DNA of 64,000 nt from Pomacea canaliculata. Taxonomy: Eukaryota > Mollusca > Gastropoda > Architaenioglossa > Ampullariidae. A model generated the notes under the pieces. It did no database searches. It was given only the letters and a program-made list of their open reading frames with translations, and was not told the DNA's origin. Below, piece after piece: positions 40,901 to 55,900 of the stretch. The first letter of the stretch is position 1; each line of letters begins with the position of its first letter. A program made the translations under genes and the position numbers. The DNA lies in NCBI RefSeq assembly GCF_003073045.1, contig NC_037592.1, forward strand, positions 16,697,844 to 16,761,843, written 5' to 3'.

Positions 40901-43900
40901 GCGTTTAATTCTTCATACTTGAAATAAACTTCAAATATTAAGCTGCTGACAGTAAACTTTAAGTGTGCTCATTAGAAGTTTAAATCTTTTCCAGGTCACT
41001 TCATGTATTTACAAACCATTCCACAACAGACTGGTGATGAAGCTCATATGCTGAGCAAGCCATACAACCCGACCTATGGTAGCTGCCTCTCTTTCTGGTA
41101 TTACATGGAAGGGACTGAAGTAGGAATTCTTTATGTCTACATGAGGCCTGAAGGACATTCATTACAAACCTCAACTCAGCTGTGGTCCTTGAGTGAGGAC
41201 CAAGGTCCTTATTGGCACTTTGCCACAGTCGATATTGAAAGTATTGAAAGATTCCAGGTAAATAACGAAATCATGAAATATGAAATCAAGCATAATGCTT
41301 TTCTTTTCCACAACCTACAGACATGCACAAATGCATATGCATGCATGCATTAGTCTCTTTTTAGAAACATTTACATTAGGAAGCTCTTTGTTTAGGTCAT
41401 GTGGCTGTTTGGGTCTGTGACTGAAAAACTCCCACCTGTCTACCCACAGCTTCTTTGAAGAGGCTAAAACCTGATTTATCTAGGAAGGAAATAAGTTTTA
41501 GTAAATAAGGACTTCACTCAAACTCTTATGATTTTTCAATATTCAGTACATTGGTAGTTGAAGAAAAGGGTTGGGTTCTGCTTGCCTTGCTTGGTTAAAT
41601 ACTTACAATTACTACACTTTTGGCCACAGATATGGGGCACTTTAACTTTTGTTTGACATGTATCTTTAATACATATACTTTGCAGTTGGAATTTGTGGGA
41701 TACGTTGTGGGTAGCACCGAAAGCAGTATTGCACTGGATGATATCCTTGTGATGCCTACAACCTGTCTTAAATCAGCAGACTGTGATTTTGAGCAGGGTG
41801 GTATCTGCAGCTGGACTCAAAGTAATAGAGATGACTTTGATTGGCTTGTAAACAGTGGGGAAATGGGTTCTTTGGACTCTGGACCTGCAAGTGACCACAC
41901 AACTGGTACACAAAGTGGTGAGCTTTAACATATATATTTTACAAAAAAATCTGTCATAGAAAATGATGGTTATGTTTGACTACTTACCTTGTTTTCAGTC
42001 TCACCATGGCCTCAAGCTGCCATGAAGATCATTCAGCTGTAGCCGGTGCAATGTACTTTTTGGCTTTCTGGACTCAGGTTCAGTTATTTGGGTAGTGGGA
42101 AACTCTCAGTGTCATTTTGAATTAAGTGATCATAAAGCATAATGGAGGCTATCTGTGAAGTTTGTCCCTAACAAAGGCAAAATACTTTGCTGCTTAAGTT
42201 GGCTTGAAGAGCACCAGGCTGAAGTGTGTGAGGAGCAGGGCAAAATAGAATGGAATGACCAGAGAGAGAAATATAGTTTCTGGCTATTGCAGAGGTCAAG
42301 CAGTACATAAATATAACATAATATATTGTTTATAATGCCAGTTATGGATATAGGTATTTAGTAAAATTGTGAAGTAGATGAACAGCCAGTGTGTCAGATA
42401 TGTTTGTTGGGAAGAGAATCCTCTAGCTTTACGTTTATCTGGTTGTGAAAAAAATGAAAATATTTCTTATCTGAAACCATTTTCACTCATAGTCCATGTA
42501 TGCATATTCATAGATGCACATTTATGTGTGTCAGTGTGTGCATGTGGGGGTGGGGGGGAAATGGTCATGTTTGCAGGTTAATTGTTGAACTTTGAAGAAA
42601 TAATCTTCGTGCTGCTGGGGACATAAATTGTAAATGCTCAATTACACTGTACCATGTGCTCTTCGCGTGTGTGTGTCAATAACCAGGTTACAATTACTAT
42701 ATTTTTGCTAGTGACAAAATTTTATTCCTTTTCCAGGTGAATACATCTATCTTAAAACAAGCCAGTCAGGAGGTGCAGCAGCATTGGTGTCTCAGATAAT
42801 ATCATTTAATCCTGATTTTTCCCAGTACTGCTTTACATTTTGGTACTACATGCCAGTATCCCCAGCTGGCACTCTTTCTGTCACCTGGGTAGTTGCTTCA
42901 GCTGGTTTAGATTCCACAATTGGCATGTATCTCAGTGGCAGTCAGGGAAACAAATGGATTCAAGGCTTTATGGATATTGAGGAAGACATTTCTGCTTTCA
43001 CTGTATGTTTAAATGTGTACCTTCAAATTCATTGCTTAGATTGTATTCATATACTATACATAAAATATATAGCAGCTATGGTTGCTTATGTTCCATGTTT
43101 GCAAATGTTTGCAGAATGGTTTGGTTACTGATATATTAGAAAGGTTAAGCTACAAAATGTTAAAGATTTACATTTACTTATTTTGGAAATATCTCTTGAA
43201 ATAGCTCCATTCTCAAGCATTCTGTTATATATAGGACAACTTTAGTTGCTATTTTGCCCTATAGGTTCTTACACAGGAGGTGAATCTTAAAAGGGCTTTC
43301 ACACTTCTGTGAAATTTCAGAAAAAAATGAAAACATAGAAGAAAGATTTATATGTAATCAACACATTTTATGTAGAGTCCCTGAGGCTACGTAGGGGTGG
43401 GCTAGTCATACAAGAACAAAGATCAAATTTGCCGCACAACTGTATATTTTATTCAGAGTTTCACTCAGCGGCTGACCTGCCATGTCTTCACTCTCACTTC
43501 CAAATCAAAAGGCCTGCCTCAACCCTCAAACTACGCTGCTTATTCTATCTTCCATCGAACATTCACGCACTTTTTTCCATAGTCTTGTCATGTTCATTCC
43601 CCACCCCGCCTGGTCATAGTCCCCCAAGTGGCTCTGGCAACTTGGTAACTTCTGGTGTAACAATAGGTCCAGTAGCCAGTAGCCATGAGTAGGCAGTTCA
43701 AGGCTGGCTATTATGTACACAGCTGGCATGAGAAAGGGACATTCCTGGGAGCTGTTCGACTCCTACCCTCTACAAACAAAGACATAACTTAGTACACTAC
43801 TAGTTTTATACATATACAAGACAAAAAATGTTGTATTTTAAGATATTTTCCTTAAAGTTTTGTTTGAGTTGGTGATGTATTTTTGTAGCTTCATATTTCA

Positions 43901-46900
43901 ACACGGTATAATTGTATTGTGCAAATCCTCTGAATCATAAACATCCATTTTGTTGCCTGATTTCAAACATAAAACCCATCTGTAATATACGAATCTCCTA
44001 ATCACAAATGCAGACAGAGATTATGGAAACAAAATTGATTCTTTTCCTGTGGAATTTTTATCCAGTCACACATTAAATGAGATTATTTGCCAATGGTTGC
44101 ATTAGCTAAAAGGTTTACATTTATTGTCATACAAATGTGAATTTATTTTGAGTGTCCCTTGAAAATGAAATAGGAAATAAAGTCATGAGTGTACTGTCAT
44201 GAGGAAATTGAAACTGTATTTGAACAGCAGGTCAGACTTAACATTTATGTTGAGATTTTCAAAAATGGAACAGCCTCTGTCAAGGGCTAGGTTAGAGATG
44301 GGTGGGGGACAAGGGGACACCAGTTTCGTAGGAACAGCTTTCAGCTGAACAAAGGATGTATCCACATTACAAGTTTACTGTATTTTTGTGTTACCTGTAC
44401 AAAATATTTCTGTCATCAGGACAGCTATAAGCACAATCATTATTGATGTTTCAGTCAACTTGAGGTATTTTTAATATATATACTTAATTAATCAATATAT
44501 GGTTCCAGTTATTTCTACTTGAGATTTCCTACTGTTTTTTTATTGCTGTATATTGCGTCGATCTTTAAGTTGTTAGCAATCTGGGTGTCTTGTCTCTTCC
44601 ACAGATGGCAATAAATGGAACAGTAGGAAGTGACAGCCATGATGTCATTGCGCTAGATGACTTTAGACTTTATCATTACAATTGCTCACAAGGTGAGACT
44701 AGAACTATCCTATTGTAGTTATATGCCGTTCTCAGATGATATAAAAACTCCACAGATGCTGAATATGGTTAGTAATGAACTTCTGAAATAATAAAAGTAT
44801 CACATGGAAATAATATTCCATGATTTTACTTAATAAATATTTTCCAGTGGTTACTGCTTTCTCACCCTATGTGTGTGTGTGATTGTTTACAGAGTAATAC
44901 TGCTATTGATTTTTGTTTTTAAACTTGCTGATGTTTTGTTGGTATTGTCTGGAAATTGCTATGGGAAATATCAGGAATTTGTTTTTGCATTTTTTTATGG
45001 TTTCCTATGGCCAGACTAAATCCTATGACTCCAGCACCAAAGTAATCATATAATTTGTAGTTAGGTTAGAGACAATCAATAACTGCTAATCTCCATAATT
45101 TGCAAAATTTATGTAGAGATTCTGTCTGCCTTCTTACATATTGAATTGAGTTTTAAAATATTTTGAGTAAAATATGTCCTAGAATTTCTTTTGTTGTTTT
45201 TTCTTTCAGTTAAACAGATGACTGGTGTTGCTCGTCATTTCATGTGCAATGATGCAGCCAACACAATAGTTACACAGGAAAAAGTTTGCAATTTTATCAG
45301 AGACTGCCCTCCACCATACTTGGATGAAATGAACTGTGGTATGGCTCATGTTTTAGAGATAGTAGTTTTCTTTTTTTTTACGTCTCATGCTCTGTAGAAT
45401 AGTTGGCCACCATGGGTGGAATAAGCACAAGAAAACAGCATGACAGAGATAATCAGGTCCATCTACAGACTACTATAACCACACTATAGTTATCATCAGT
45501 TGTCCAGACCATATTCAGGCTTGGGACTGAGCACAACAGAATAAATCACCACCAGAGTAGAGAACTCTAGTTCAGGAGGAGGCTGTAGAACACATCATGC
45601 ATAACCACAACTGTCTCTAACCCATGTGAAAGAAGTTTCAATGATGTAGAGAAATTATGGCATTTCAAGAACAGGCCTTCAAGAGGAAAATGAGCATACA
45701 AAAAAAAGTGTTGGAGCATCTTGCTTTGGATGTTGCTAGAAGGGATGTTAGTTTCATATGTCTGTGTTAAGAGTTAAATTTGTTAAGAAAGTTCCATCTG
45801 CTGTTGACCCAGGCAGGATTTCATGTCAAGTCGTATGCAGACCAGTCAGACAAATAACCTATGTCCTGCAAGCAGCATGTATCTGCAATGGACACAGTAA
45901 ACTCTATAGACTCAAGTTGTTGCATGCTCATAGCAGGCATATGCTAGAAACATACTTTAACAAATATTTTTGTCTTTCAGGTGACTGTAGCTTCCAGAAC
46001 GGTTACTGCCAGTGGACAAAAAACAGTAGTAGTATTTGGCAGTGGATGTTGGGCAGTGGCCAGTCTCATCCTGGCCATTCTGCTCCTATGTATGACCCCA
46101 ATGGCAGTCCTACAGGTTGAATTAAATTTATTTTATTTGCTAGTAATAGAACAAAGCTACTGGGTTTGTAGTGACCTGAGTCATATTCTACTTGTTTGAC
46201 AATATTGAGAGAACACAAGAGAATATGTCTTCTCAAAATATACAGTAAGTGTGTAAATTGATGGAAAAGTACCCCTTAAATTGTATTTGTCACACCCATG
46301 AAATGAATAGCACAGGTTTGATGGTGCATGTGGATGATGAATACCTTAGTAACAAGTGTGAATGTGACTAATGAGGAGAGTGCAGCTGTAGTGGTCACCT
46401 CATCACAAGAATTTAAGTGTTCTTGTTTTTCAGACAGCTTCCTGTATCTGACCAGAGATGTTGGTACTCAGAGTGCATTTTCTGACATCTACAGTATTGT
46501 CTTTGGTCCCTGCAGCTCCACATGTCAAATATTGCTGTTCTTCTACATTTCCGGGCAAGGTTGGTGGTTGATTTGCTTTGTGTATTAATTTTGATTTGAA
46601 TGTGCAACACTTTGTTCAGGTCCCTTCAATTTGAATGGAGTAATTATTTATGGATAATCATCTGATCGATCAAATATTCATTCATAATGTTAATTGTTAT
46701 TTTATTTTTTAGATTAATGCTAGTTCAGTTAACCCATGGTGAACATTCTTTGTGGGTTGTTGGGAAAGGGAGATTAATAGGCACACATAAAAAGATTTGT
46801 ATCATCATTTTCTTTAATGTATCATTAAGACTTTGTTTTTGTTTAAGCTTCACAGGTAAGAGTCCTGTTAGAGCAGGGGGAAGAGAAAACAGTCCTATGG

Positions 46901-49900
46901 GTAACTAATGGACAAGATACTGACAAGTGGATGGAAGCCACCGTCTATATTTTACGTGTGCCAACTTTATTCAGGGTGAGAACAAACCACCAGGTATACA
47001 GTTCAGAAAAGAGTATAATTTGTATTCTTTTTGATTAAGCACATTTGACTTCATCTCTAGGTGACATTGCATGGTAATATTATTTTTTAAAATAAAATAT
47101 CAAAGAAAGGAAACAAAATAAAAAACTATTCTTTAACTTTTTTTATTACAGTTGCTTAGATTTTTCAAAATGGCAGTGGGATTTCTCTTAGCGTTTCTTT
47201 CATTCTCTACATAATTCACCAGTTCTAATCACTGCTTTTTTATTTGTGTTTCCCAAAAAGCTATTTTTAAGACTCGCTAGTTATTAATGTCATTCATCTG
47301 CTTTTCTTTGAAACTTACCACAGATTTGCTTATTGAATGAACTCTTTGTGTGTTTCACTTGCTGATAACTGGTATGCCATCTTTTAAAAAAATGTGTAGG
47401 AATTCTTTAAAATTAAATAATTAGTTACAATCAAAGTTTTATCATTTATATTTGTAGATACACATTCAAGGATACACTGATCCTACTTCTCCATTACAAA
47501 GCATTGTAGCAGTAGACGATGTTCAGTTCATTAATTGCAATTTTCCAGGTAAGATCTAAACTATTACCCACCAAATTTGTTTGGTTTTTTTCTTGTAACA
47601 GAGGCACTCTAAATGTTCTTTGTGTCTATTTGTTTTATAAAAAAGGAATTGTAAGTTTATATAAAAAAAATGTTACTTGCTATCCAGACTACAAGATTAT
47701 TTTTGCTTCTGGAAGTGAAAGTTGTTGCAGTTCTGTTTGAAATTTAGTTGGATAATTCACTGTGTTCAAAAAGTTTATTGCTTCTGCTCTGAAGATGATG
47801 AGTTGTTGGTGTTAGACAAAACAAGAACTGTCTATTGTCATCATCTCCGTGTTCAGACCTTAGTTTTCACTTGAATTCATTTGCGAAAATTGAAAACATC
47901 GTAATGTCACAGTTAAGTCACATGTGATATGTGTCTGAAGCACCAGGTAATTGTGACAACAGTCAAAGTCAGTTCCACTGCAAGAGCTCTGCCTGCATCC
48001 CAATGGCGGCTGTCTGTGACTTCACCGATGACTGTGGTGATGGCAGCGATGAAGTGTCTTGTGGTTAGCTGATAAGTGCCTTCAACTGTCTATTAAGCAT
48101 TTGTTGAACAATAATATTTTATTAAGCAAAATATTTTAGTAAAATCAAGTGTACATAAAAATACAAAGGCTAACAATATTTTTTTCCTAAGAAATTCTTT
48201 GCCAGCATTTTTATGTATGCAAAAAAAACATGTTGGTGCTTTTTTTCAAGATGTATCATGCATAGACAGAGGACAAACTGCACACTTGGTTCTTTGACCT
48301 CATTCTGTACCATCCTCAGACACTTATCCATCACGCACAGACTTTGAGCAGAGCCTTGGTATCTGGTACAATGACCATTCAGGATCAGACAACTTTGATT
48401 GGACCCGTACACATGGTTCAACCAGTACAACTGGAACTGGCCCTTCACGTGATCACAGCAGAGGAACATCAAATGGTGAATCATTTCTTTTACCCTCAAT
48501 GTCACACTGGGACATCTGCCACAATAGACAGTGGATGGCTTTAGCTCTTTGAAATGCTAAGTCTAGTGGCTTTACTGGTATGACTATACTTTTCATATGT
48601 GTCATAGTAGAAGGTCATTTTCCCCACCTGTCATGAAAGTTTACTAAACTTTTTCAAAACCAAAACCAAGCAATCAGAGGAGCATGGTTTTGCTTTCACA
48701 TGATTGACCTTTTCTTAAGTCTATCTGCACCTAAAATTTTATTTAAGAGCAAGTGTCGAATAGGAGCATTTGATTAATAAGCTATTGAAAGGGATTGTCC
48801 ATTTTTCAGGTTACTATGTGTACATAGAAAGTTCTGTACCCAGGAAACCAAGTGATAAAGCTTGGCTTGTGAGCAGTAATGCCTTTAACCCGACATTGGG
48901 ATCTACATGTGTAGTAGGTTTTCTTCTTTTCATTTTACCTTATAACTTCATCAGTACAGCATAGAATTAAAACAAAGATCATTTTGTTTGCAATGAGTAT
49001 ATTGATTAGTGCAAAAATATAAACACACACATATCCACTTTCTTTCTTACTCACTCTATCCTGCTGGTAATGACAATTAGACCAACCAGTTCTTTTTCTG
49101 ATGTTATTTTGCAGCTGCGTTTCTACTATCACATGTTTGGAGCAAACATTGGTAGTCTTAACGTGTATACCCGTTTGTCCCTTCTTGGAGACCTGAAGCA
49201 GATTCTTTCTCTGACTGGAAATTATGGTGATGCATGGATGCGCAAAGATGTTACATTTCAAGAGACTGAATCATTCCAGGTGAGATGCTTGATAAGAGAC
49301 TGTGTGAATTTGAATATTTTTTGGGGGAAAAATAAAACTATGTGATTACATAATAATTTCTTATATTCTTTCACTGAAAGAGTTGTGGAAAGAGATGTGC
49401 TTCATCTCTTCATTTACAGTTTTATACACTGATCCACTTTTTGTGTCTGGCAAAGATTAATTCATCTACATTAAAAATAAAAATAAAAACATAGTTTGAA
49501 TTTACTGTGATGTGCATAACTCTGCAACATCCTGCTAGACCTATATTTCTGTCCATTCCAACCTGATGAAAAAGTCTGATTTTTATTTGTAGAATTGGAA
49601 GTAATAGTGCAGCTTTTTACATAAATGAGCTCAATAAGCAGATAAAAAATATGGTATGCAGATATAAGGAGGAGTAATAAGGGGCTAAATGAATGTTTCA
49701 ATACATATATGTTTTCAGGTCATATGTGAAATCTGAGAATAAAAAGAAGTATATCTAATGCTGAAAGACATAGGAGGAAAAGATTTTAGTGGTTTTATTA
49801 ATCTGTAGCATTGTTTTAAAAAATGGTTTAAATACTTGATTTCAATATATCTCAGATTGTCATTGAAGGAGTCATTGGAAATGGTGACCAAGGTGACATT

Positions 49901-52900
49901 GGCATTGATGATATCAGCATGACACCTGTTTGTCAGGTGTCTACAGGTATAGGAATGCCTAAATTTTTATTTTTCATGTTTTTGATGATATATGATGTTT
50001 TGCTTGTACAGTTCCAGTTATTTTTAACAGCAAATATTTTGTAATTTCTTTCAAACTCCAGTGTTTGGTTTTGATTTGGGTTTTTTTTTAATTCATATGT
50101 GCTCGCAGTCAATCAATTTGGAACATTCATATGAATTTTTCTGCAGTGTATTTTAGTTTTGGTTTTCATGCATATATATTTCAGGCTACATGTTTTTGAC
50201 AAAATACCTTGATATTACATCTTGTTGTTTTTTGAAAATTTCTTTCCTGTAGATCCATTCCCCACTGGCTCACCTCCTTTACCTACTCAGCCTGCTTCCT
50301 GTTCAGCAAATCAGTTTGCTTGTGATGGCAACCATTGCATCCCACAGACCCAAGTGTGTGACTTCCAGCAGCAATGCAATGATGGCAGTGATGAGCTCAT
50401 GTGTGGTGAGTCCACAATTAAGCTTTCATCTTGTGTGTGTGTGTATATATAGCCAAAGAAAGGATAGCATAGTACTGGATAGTTATGTATATCTAAAACA
50501 TCTTTTATGCTTACAGTATTACAATGCTGCGTATGCTTCCATGCTAAATGTAACATTTTTAATAGAATTTAACCTGGAAATTGTTTTCATCAGGTGACTG
50601 CTCATTTGAAAATGACCTTTGTGGATGGAGGGATCATAGCACAGGACAGTTTGCCTGGGTCAGGAAGTCTTCTAATGACAGTGCAATAACTGGTGGGCCT
50701 ACTTCAGATGCTGATGGCTTGGTAGGAGGTACGAGTGTTCACACCTAGAAAAAAATTAATGTATACTTAAATTTCATGTGTTTGGACAGCTTTGTAGCAT
50801 ATTAATAAATTGACAAATATGACACTAAATTAATTTAAAAATACATAAAATGATAATTCTTAATATACTTGACCCATTGTAATATAAGTTGTGTATCCTA
50901 CTTACAGGTGGACAGTATATGTTAGTTCAGCCCACTATGGGTGTGACAAAGGACCGTGCCAGACTGATGTCTCCTGTATTCAATGCTTCTGGTACCACGT
51001 GTCACCTGAGTTTTAAATATCACCTGTTTGGTGATAGTGCAGGTATGAGTTTTAAATTGGACATGACTACTTCCATTTTTTAAAACTTACTTTAATATTT
51101 GCTCTGTAGCCGGTCTATTATATGCAGAAATGTATTTATGTTTGCAGGTAGCCTTATGATTCTTCTCCAGAAAGCAGTGGATATTGGCACGGACGTTGGC
51201 ATTTCTTTATGGCACTACACAGGCAATGCTGGCAACACTTGGCATTTGCACTCTGTTGACATAGGGCAGATAGACTTTCCCTTTGTGGTTAGTGGCTTTC
51301 TTCCTTACTTTCTTCTTTTGTTCCTTTATTGTGATATGGAAGTTTGAACATCACAAGGCAGATCATCACTGCAGATCATGATAGAGAACAAAAGTGCTGA
51401 GACTCCAAATGTTTTCATGTGGAAGACTTCTGAAAGCAGTTTAGTCTGCCTTTCACCTCAGAAGGATTGACATTTGTTATAAACATCCACAACACTGCAT
51501 CATAATGTATCTCTAAAGATTAATTCTTGTCTAATCTGCAGGTTACATTTGCTTCTTTGCCAGATCCTGGGTTTGGTTCATATGATGTGGCAATTGACAG
51601 CATTGACTTTGAGGATTGCCATCCTGGTCAGATTCTTAATAGCACAGGTAAATGATAGTAGGTGATATTCAAGATGAAGAAAAGGCAATTGGATTTGCTT
51701 TATTATTAATGATGTCTTATTATTATTCCTGGTTCTAGCTACAAGCTTATACTGGTAATAATGCACGAAAGTGTTATATAAAGGTGTAGGTGCAAGACCA
51801 TCCTCTGCATTGTTAGTGCATATAACTTTAGGGTTGTGATGAGATAACAGATGCCAGTGACCTTGGTGACATATAGGGCTGGATGATACCTCTTTCACAC
51901 CAGGCTGTAAGCTGGCAGTAAGTGCAAGTCTTCCACCATTTCTGCCATCCAACAACAGTCAATGTCCAGCAGGAACGTTTTTCTGTGATGTTATTCAGAT
52001 GTATTTTGCTGTAACTTACATATACAAAAGCTGAAGATGTGTCAGATGAAACCCAGTGTCCATCAGGATGTGATTTTGAAACACATTTTGTCCGTGTGTC
52101 TGGGTGGACCAATCAGCCTGAAGCCAACTGGATTTTATACACTCCTCGTTTCTTAGGTTACTCTGCTGTAGATTACAATCCAGGGACAGATTCAGGACAT
52201 TTTGGTATAGCTATATTTCCCATCACACAGTCTTTGCTTGGCAATTCATGGTTAGTGTCACATAAGCCAGCAACCACAGCAACAAAATCATGCAATGGCA
52301 CTGAGTTAGAGTGTGACAACAGATAACTGTGTTATGCTAAGGCACAGCTGTGTGATAACAAGATTGTGCTGATGGAAGTGATGAAGGAAAGTCCAAGTAC
52401 AATGAGTCTTTACTTCCCTTCTTGGCTTAGTATTACTTAATTTCTTTAGTGAAACTCAAGAGTCTGTCAAAATGCTAAAGAATTTGCTACTCCATAAGGT
52501 TAAATGTAAGATTAAAAGATTGGATTTAGTAGTTTAGTTTGCCAGTTGTTATTTCATAGTAAACTTGTATATCTCTATCTTTCTAATTGGAAACAAAGTT
52601 TATATGTTCATGTCACTATTTCAGCCTGTTATTCTGGATTCTGCATGAATGGTGGTCATTGCTCAGTTGTGGCTGGTGTAGGACCAACTTGCATGTGAGC
52701 ACCAGTAAATTTAATCTAGATACAGTGGAAGAATGATTTATGGAACACTACTATAAGTCTTAGAAGCAAGTGCTGTAATGAGCTATTCTTGGGATGTTCA
52801 AAGGTTAAGAAATCAACTCATTTGATCATAACCCACACATAAATTTAAGTTAATGTGTGTTGTGCAACGTAGGTCTGATTGGGGTTTAGACAGATTCCTT

Positions 52901-55900
52901 TAACAATTAATCTGTAGGTGGAAAATATTATTTTTTATTGTTTCATTGGTAGGACATTGTTTGGCATTTTAAGTATCACATAAAGCCAAAGCCTAAAAAA
53001 TGTGGACAAAATGTTAAGTTTTCTTCTATTATATGGATAATTTTTGTAGAGCAACACAGTAGGTTAAAACAGATTAGATAATGACAGTCTGTGGAGGGTA
53101 ACCTTGTGTTTCATGCCCTAGCTGTGTCAGCAACTACACTGGGTTCAACTGCAGTACACCACCAGGTCTTAGGCAATCAAACCAACAAGCCAGAAATGGT
53201 AGTTCAGTTTTAATTTCTTTTTTAATTTAATAAAATAGTGTTAAATATTTTTAAATTTTCGCTTCTGTTTGTTTCTAATTGTTAGCATACTAACACATTC
53301 ACTGGGTGCATCAAATTTGTTAAAAGAAACTTGTTAGGCACTGAAAAATCATAATTGTATTAGCCCAGATTTGTGAATATGTGTGAATACTATATCTTTC
53401 AGATGTCATAAATGAAAATAATGTAAAATGTAGGATACAAAACTAAGTGCATCAAAGATAATTAGATTTTCATAGCCCTTTTCCAATGATTTGCTCAGAG
53501 GTAAAATACAGACACACATTATGCACACTTATGGTCAAGACAGGGTCACAGTGAAGTCCCTTTTTAGAAAAAATATGAATCAGTTTGGACTTAAAGGTAG
53601 TAAGAGAATCAGAGTAACAATGTCAGGAACGCTGTTTTTGACCTCACTTTCACTCACTACACGCACGCGTCCCCTTGCGTGTTCTTTCAATCACATATCA
53701 CAAAGATTTGTCGTGGGAATAAAAAAAAACTTTAAATCAATCAACATTAACTAAATATATACCATAGGTCTTCCACACAGCGACCTGCAACTCCAAACTG
53801 TTGTATGTTTTGAGTAAATCGTTAGTCTTAGTTACTCACACCCAAAATGAAATCCTCCTTGAATTGCACATACACAAGTTCCCCCAAAACGGACAATCCA
53901 CCTAGTCCGCTACTGATCCTTTCTCCCAACCGTCTCTGTATCCACACGTACAGTCCCACAGCTCCTCCGTTTTCACGTCCGTTTCTCTCTCTCCATAAAT
54001 TCTTCCTTCCCTCTCCCGTCTAGAACTACGTCATAAAAATGACGTCGGGTTCTGACGCAAAACCACGACGCCGCAAAAACACTCATATACTGACTGGTAA
54101 GCGCAATAATCTCTGAAATCTCTAAACAAAAGACAGGGGCAACAACCCCCTGTTCCTAACACACAAGTTGATGGGGCTTGGTAGGAGAAAGACCTCTGGC
54201 CATGTCTTAAATTTGTCTTAGAGGGATTTGAAGAAGCTTGGTGTCAGAAGAAGAGCAAAGTTGTGCAGTTGTATAGATGGGAGTGAGTTTGGAGACGTAC
54301 CGAGGAGCAGTGTCAGAAACAGTGGCATAAGTCAGAGTGGAAAGAGTGTAATAATAATAAGCATATTCATACAGCTTTTTGTCTCTGGTAGCAACAGGTA
54401 AAATGCTTGGATAAAAGTGGTGGCACTGGTAAATTTTGTTAAAGGGACTACTGTAAATAATATATGACTGTATCATAGTCATTACATATTTTGCTTCTAT
54501 CACTATTAGATGGCAAATATAATTTTCAATTGGTCCCACAGATAACTGGAAGACACCTGTGGGTGTGACTTTGGGACTCCTTGGTGTTGCAGCAACCCTA
54601 GGAACTGCTGTGTATTTTATCCGAAGAAACAGGAGGTGAAAAATTTAAGCTTTTCCTTGTGATGACAAAGAAAGCTTGTGAAGGCAGATGCATAAAAATA
54701 GTGATTTATTCTACTAATGTAAAATTATTTTAGTGCAAAAAGTAATTCTTAAAATGCTATCTTTGTTGCTTTTTAAAAGTCACTCGTGTTTCGACTGCAT
54801 TCCTGCCACATTGCATAACAGAACTTGGGTAGAGAACATATTTTTTTCTTTTGCCTAGATGTAATCTCTTTTTCTTATGAAGCATCATTATTTGTTTCTT
54901 CATTTCATTTTTACTGTATGACAGATCTGGCCTCAGATTTTTATTTGCGTTCCGCCGCTGGCATTGGACTAGAAGAGGCAGAAGAGGCAGCAACATAACT
55001 AATCCTATTTTTGGTGATGGTGTAGTGGACACTGATGTATGTACTATATTCATTTACCAGTTGGACATAGTTTATACACTATTACAACTGTTTTGCAAAA
55101 GTTGAATGTTGAAAAAAAATTAAGTACGTTTTAAAATAGACTGCTCCTGGCAGGCTTACTGCATGTTAACATTTTCCACATAAATCACGTGAAATATATG
55201 AAGTACATAAGACTGCTTGTTCTATGGGTCTCCTTCATTTTAACCCAAACCAATTCACACCAGTCATTGTTACCATATCGTCCCAACACCAGAAGTCAGA
55301 TCCATCCAAGCTCAAAAGAAGAATCAATCTCTAACGACAGGAGTATAGTTATCAGCAGAGCCATGCGTTGTTTGAACAATTAAATTCAGCCATCGCACTT
55401 AAAGAAAAATGACGATATTATGGTTTTTGATTCAAACGACCCCCAATCATTGTAGTTAGTTGATTATGCTTCATTAACAATCTTTTTGCAGAAGTCATGT
55501 GTCAGAATCTCGCGGACATTATCTTCCCATAAATTCATTTATCTTGAACCCCCAGGCACTTTGCCCCTGCTTGGAAACTACAATTCCAGGCGTAAAACAA
55601 CATCTACAGGATCTGAACATCCCTTTCATAACTTAGGAAACAATTCTTTTATCTTTAAGTTCTCCATGTTGCCACAGGGCAAAGATTTACCTTCCCTTCA
55701 TATATATATACTACGGCGCCTGGAGAGTTCTTTGATAAATCACGTAAATATACGTACAGCCTCACCAGGTACAATAAGCATAACCAAGTAAAAAATGACA
55801 AAAAAGCAGTATTCTATTTTTAAGAGTATTATTTCAACATTTAAATAAGTAAACTTGAATTTATAGGTGTTTATAGTCGTTTTTTTTATAAATTAAACCA

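Noticed and set aside
55486..55791. 101-codon ORF in the last intron of gene 1
   Set aside because: No ATG at its beginning, no domain or splice support, and composition like the intron around it.
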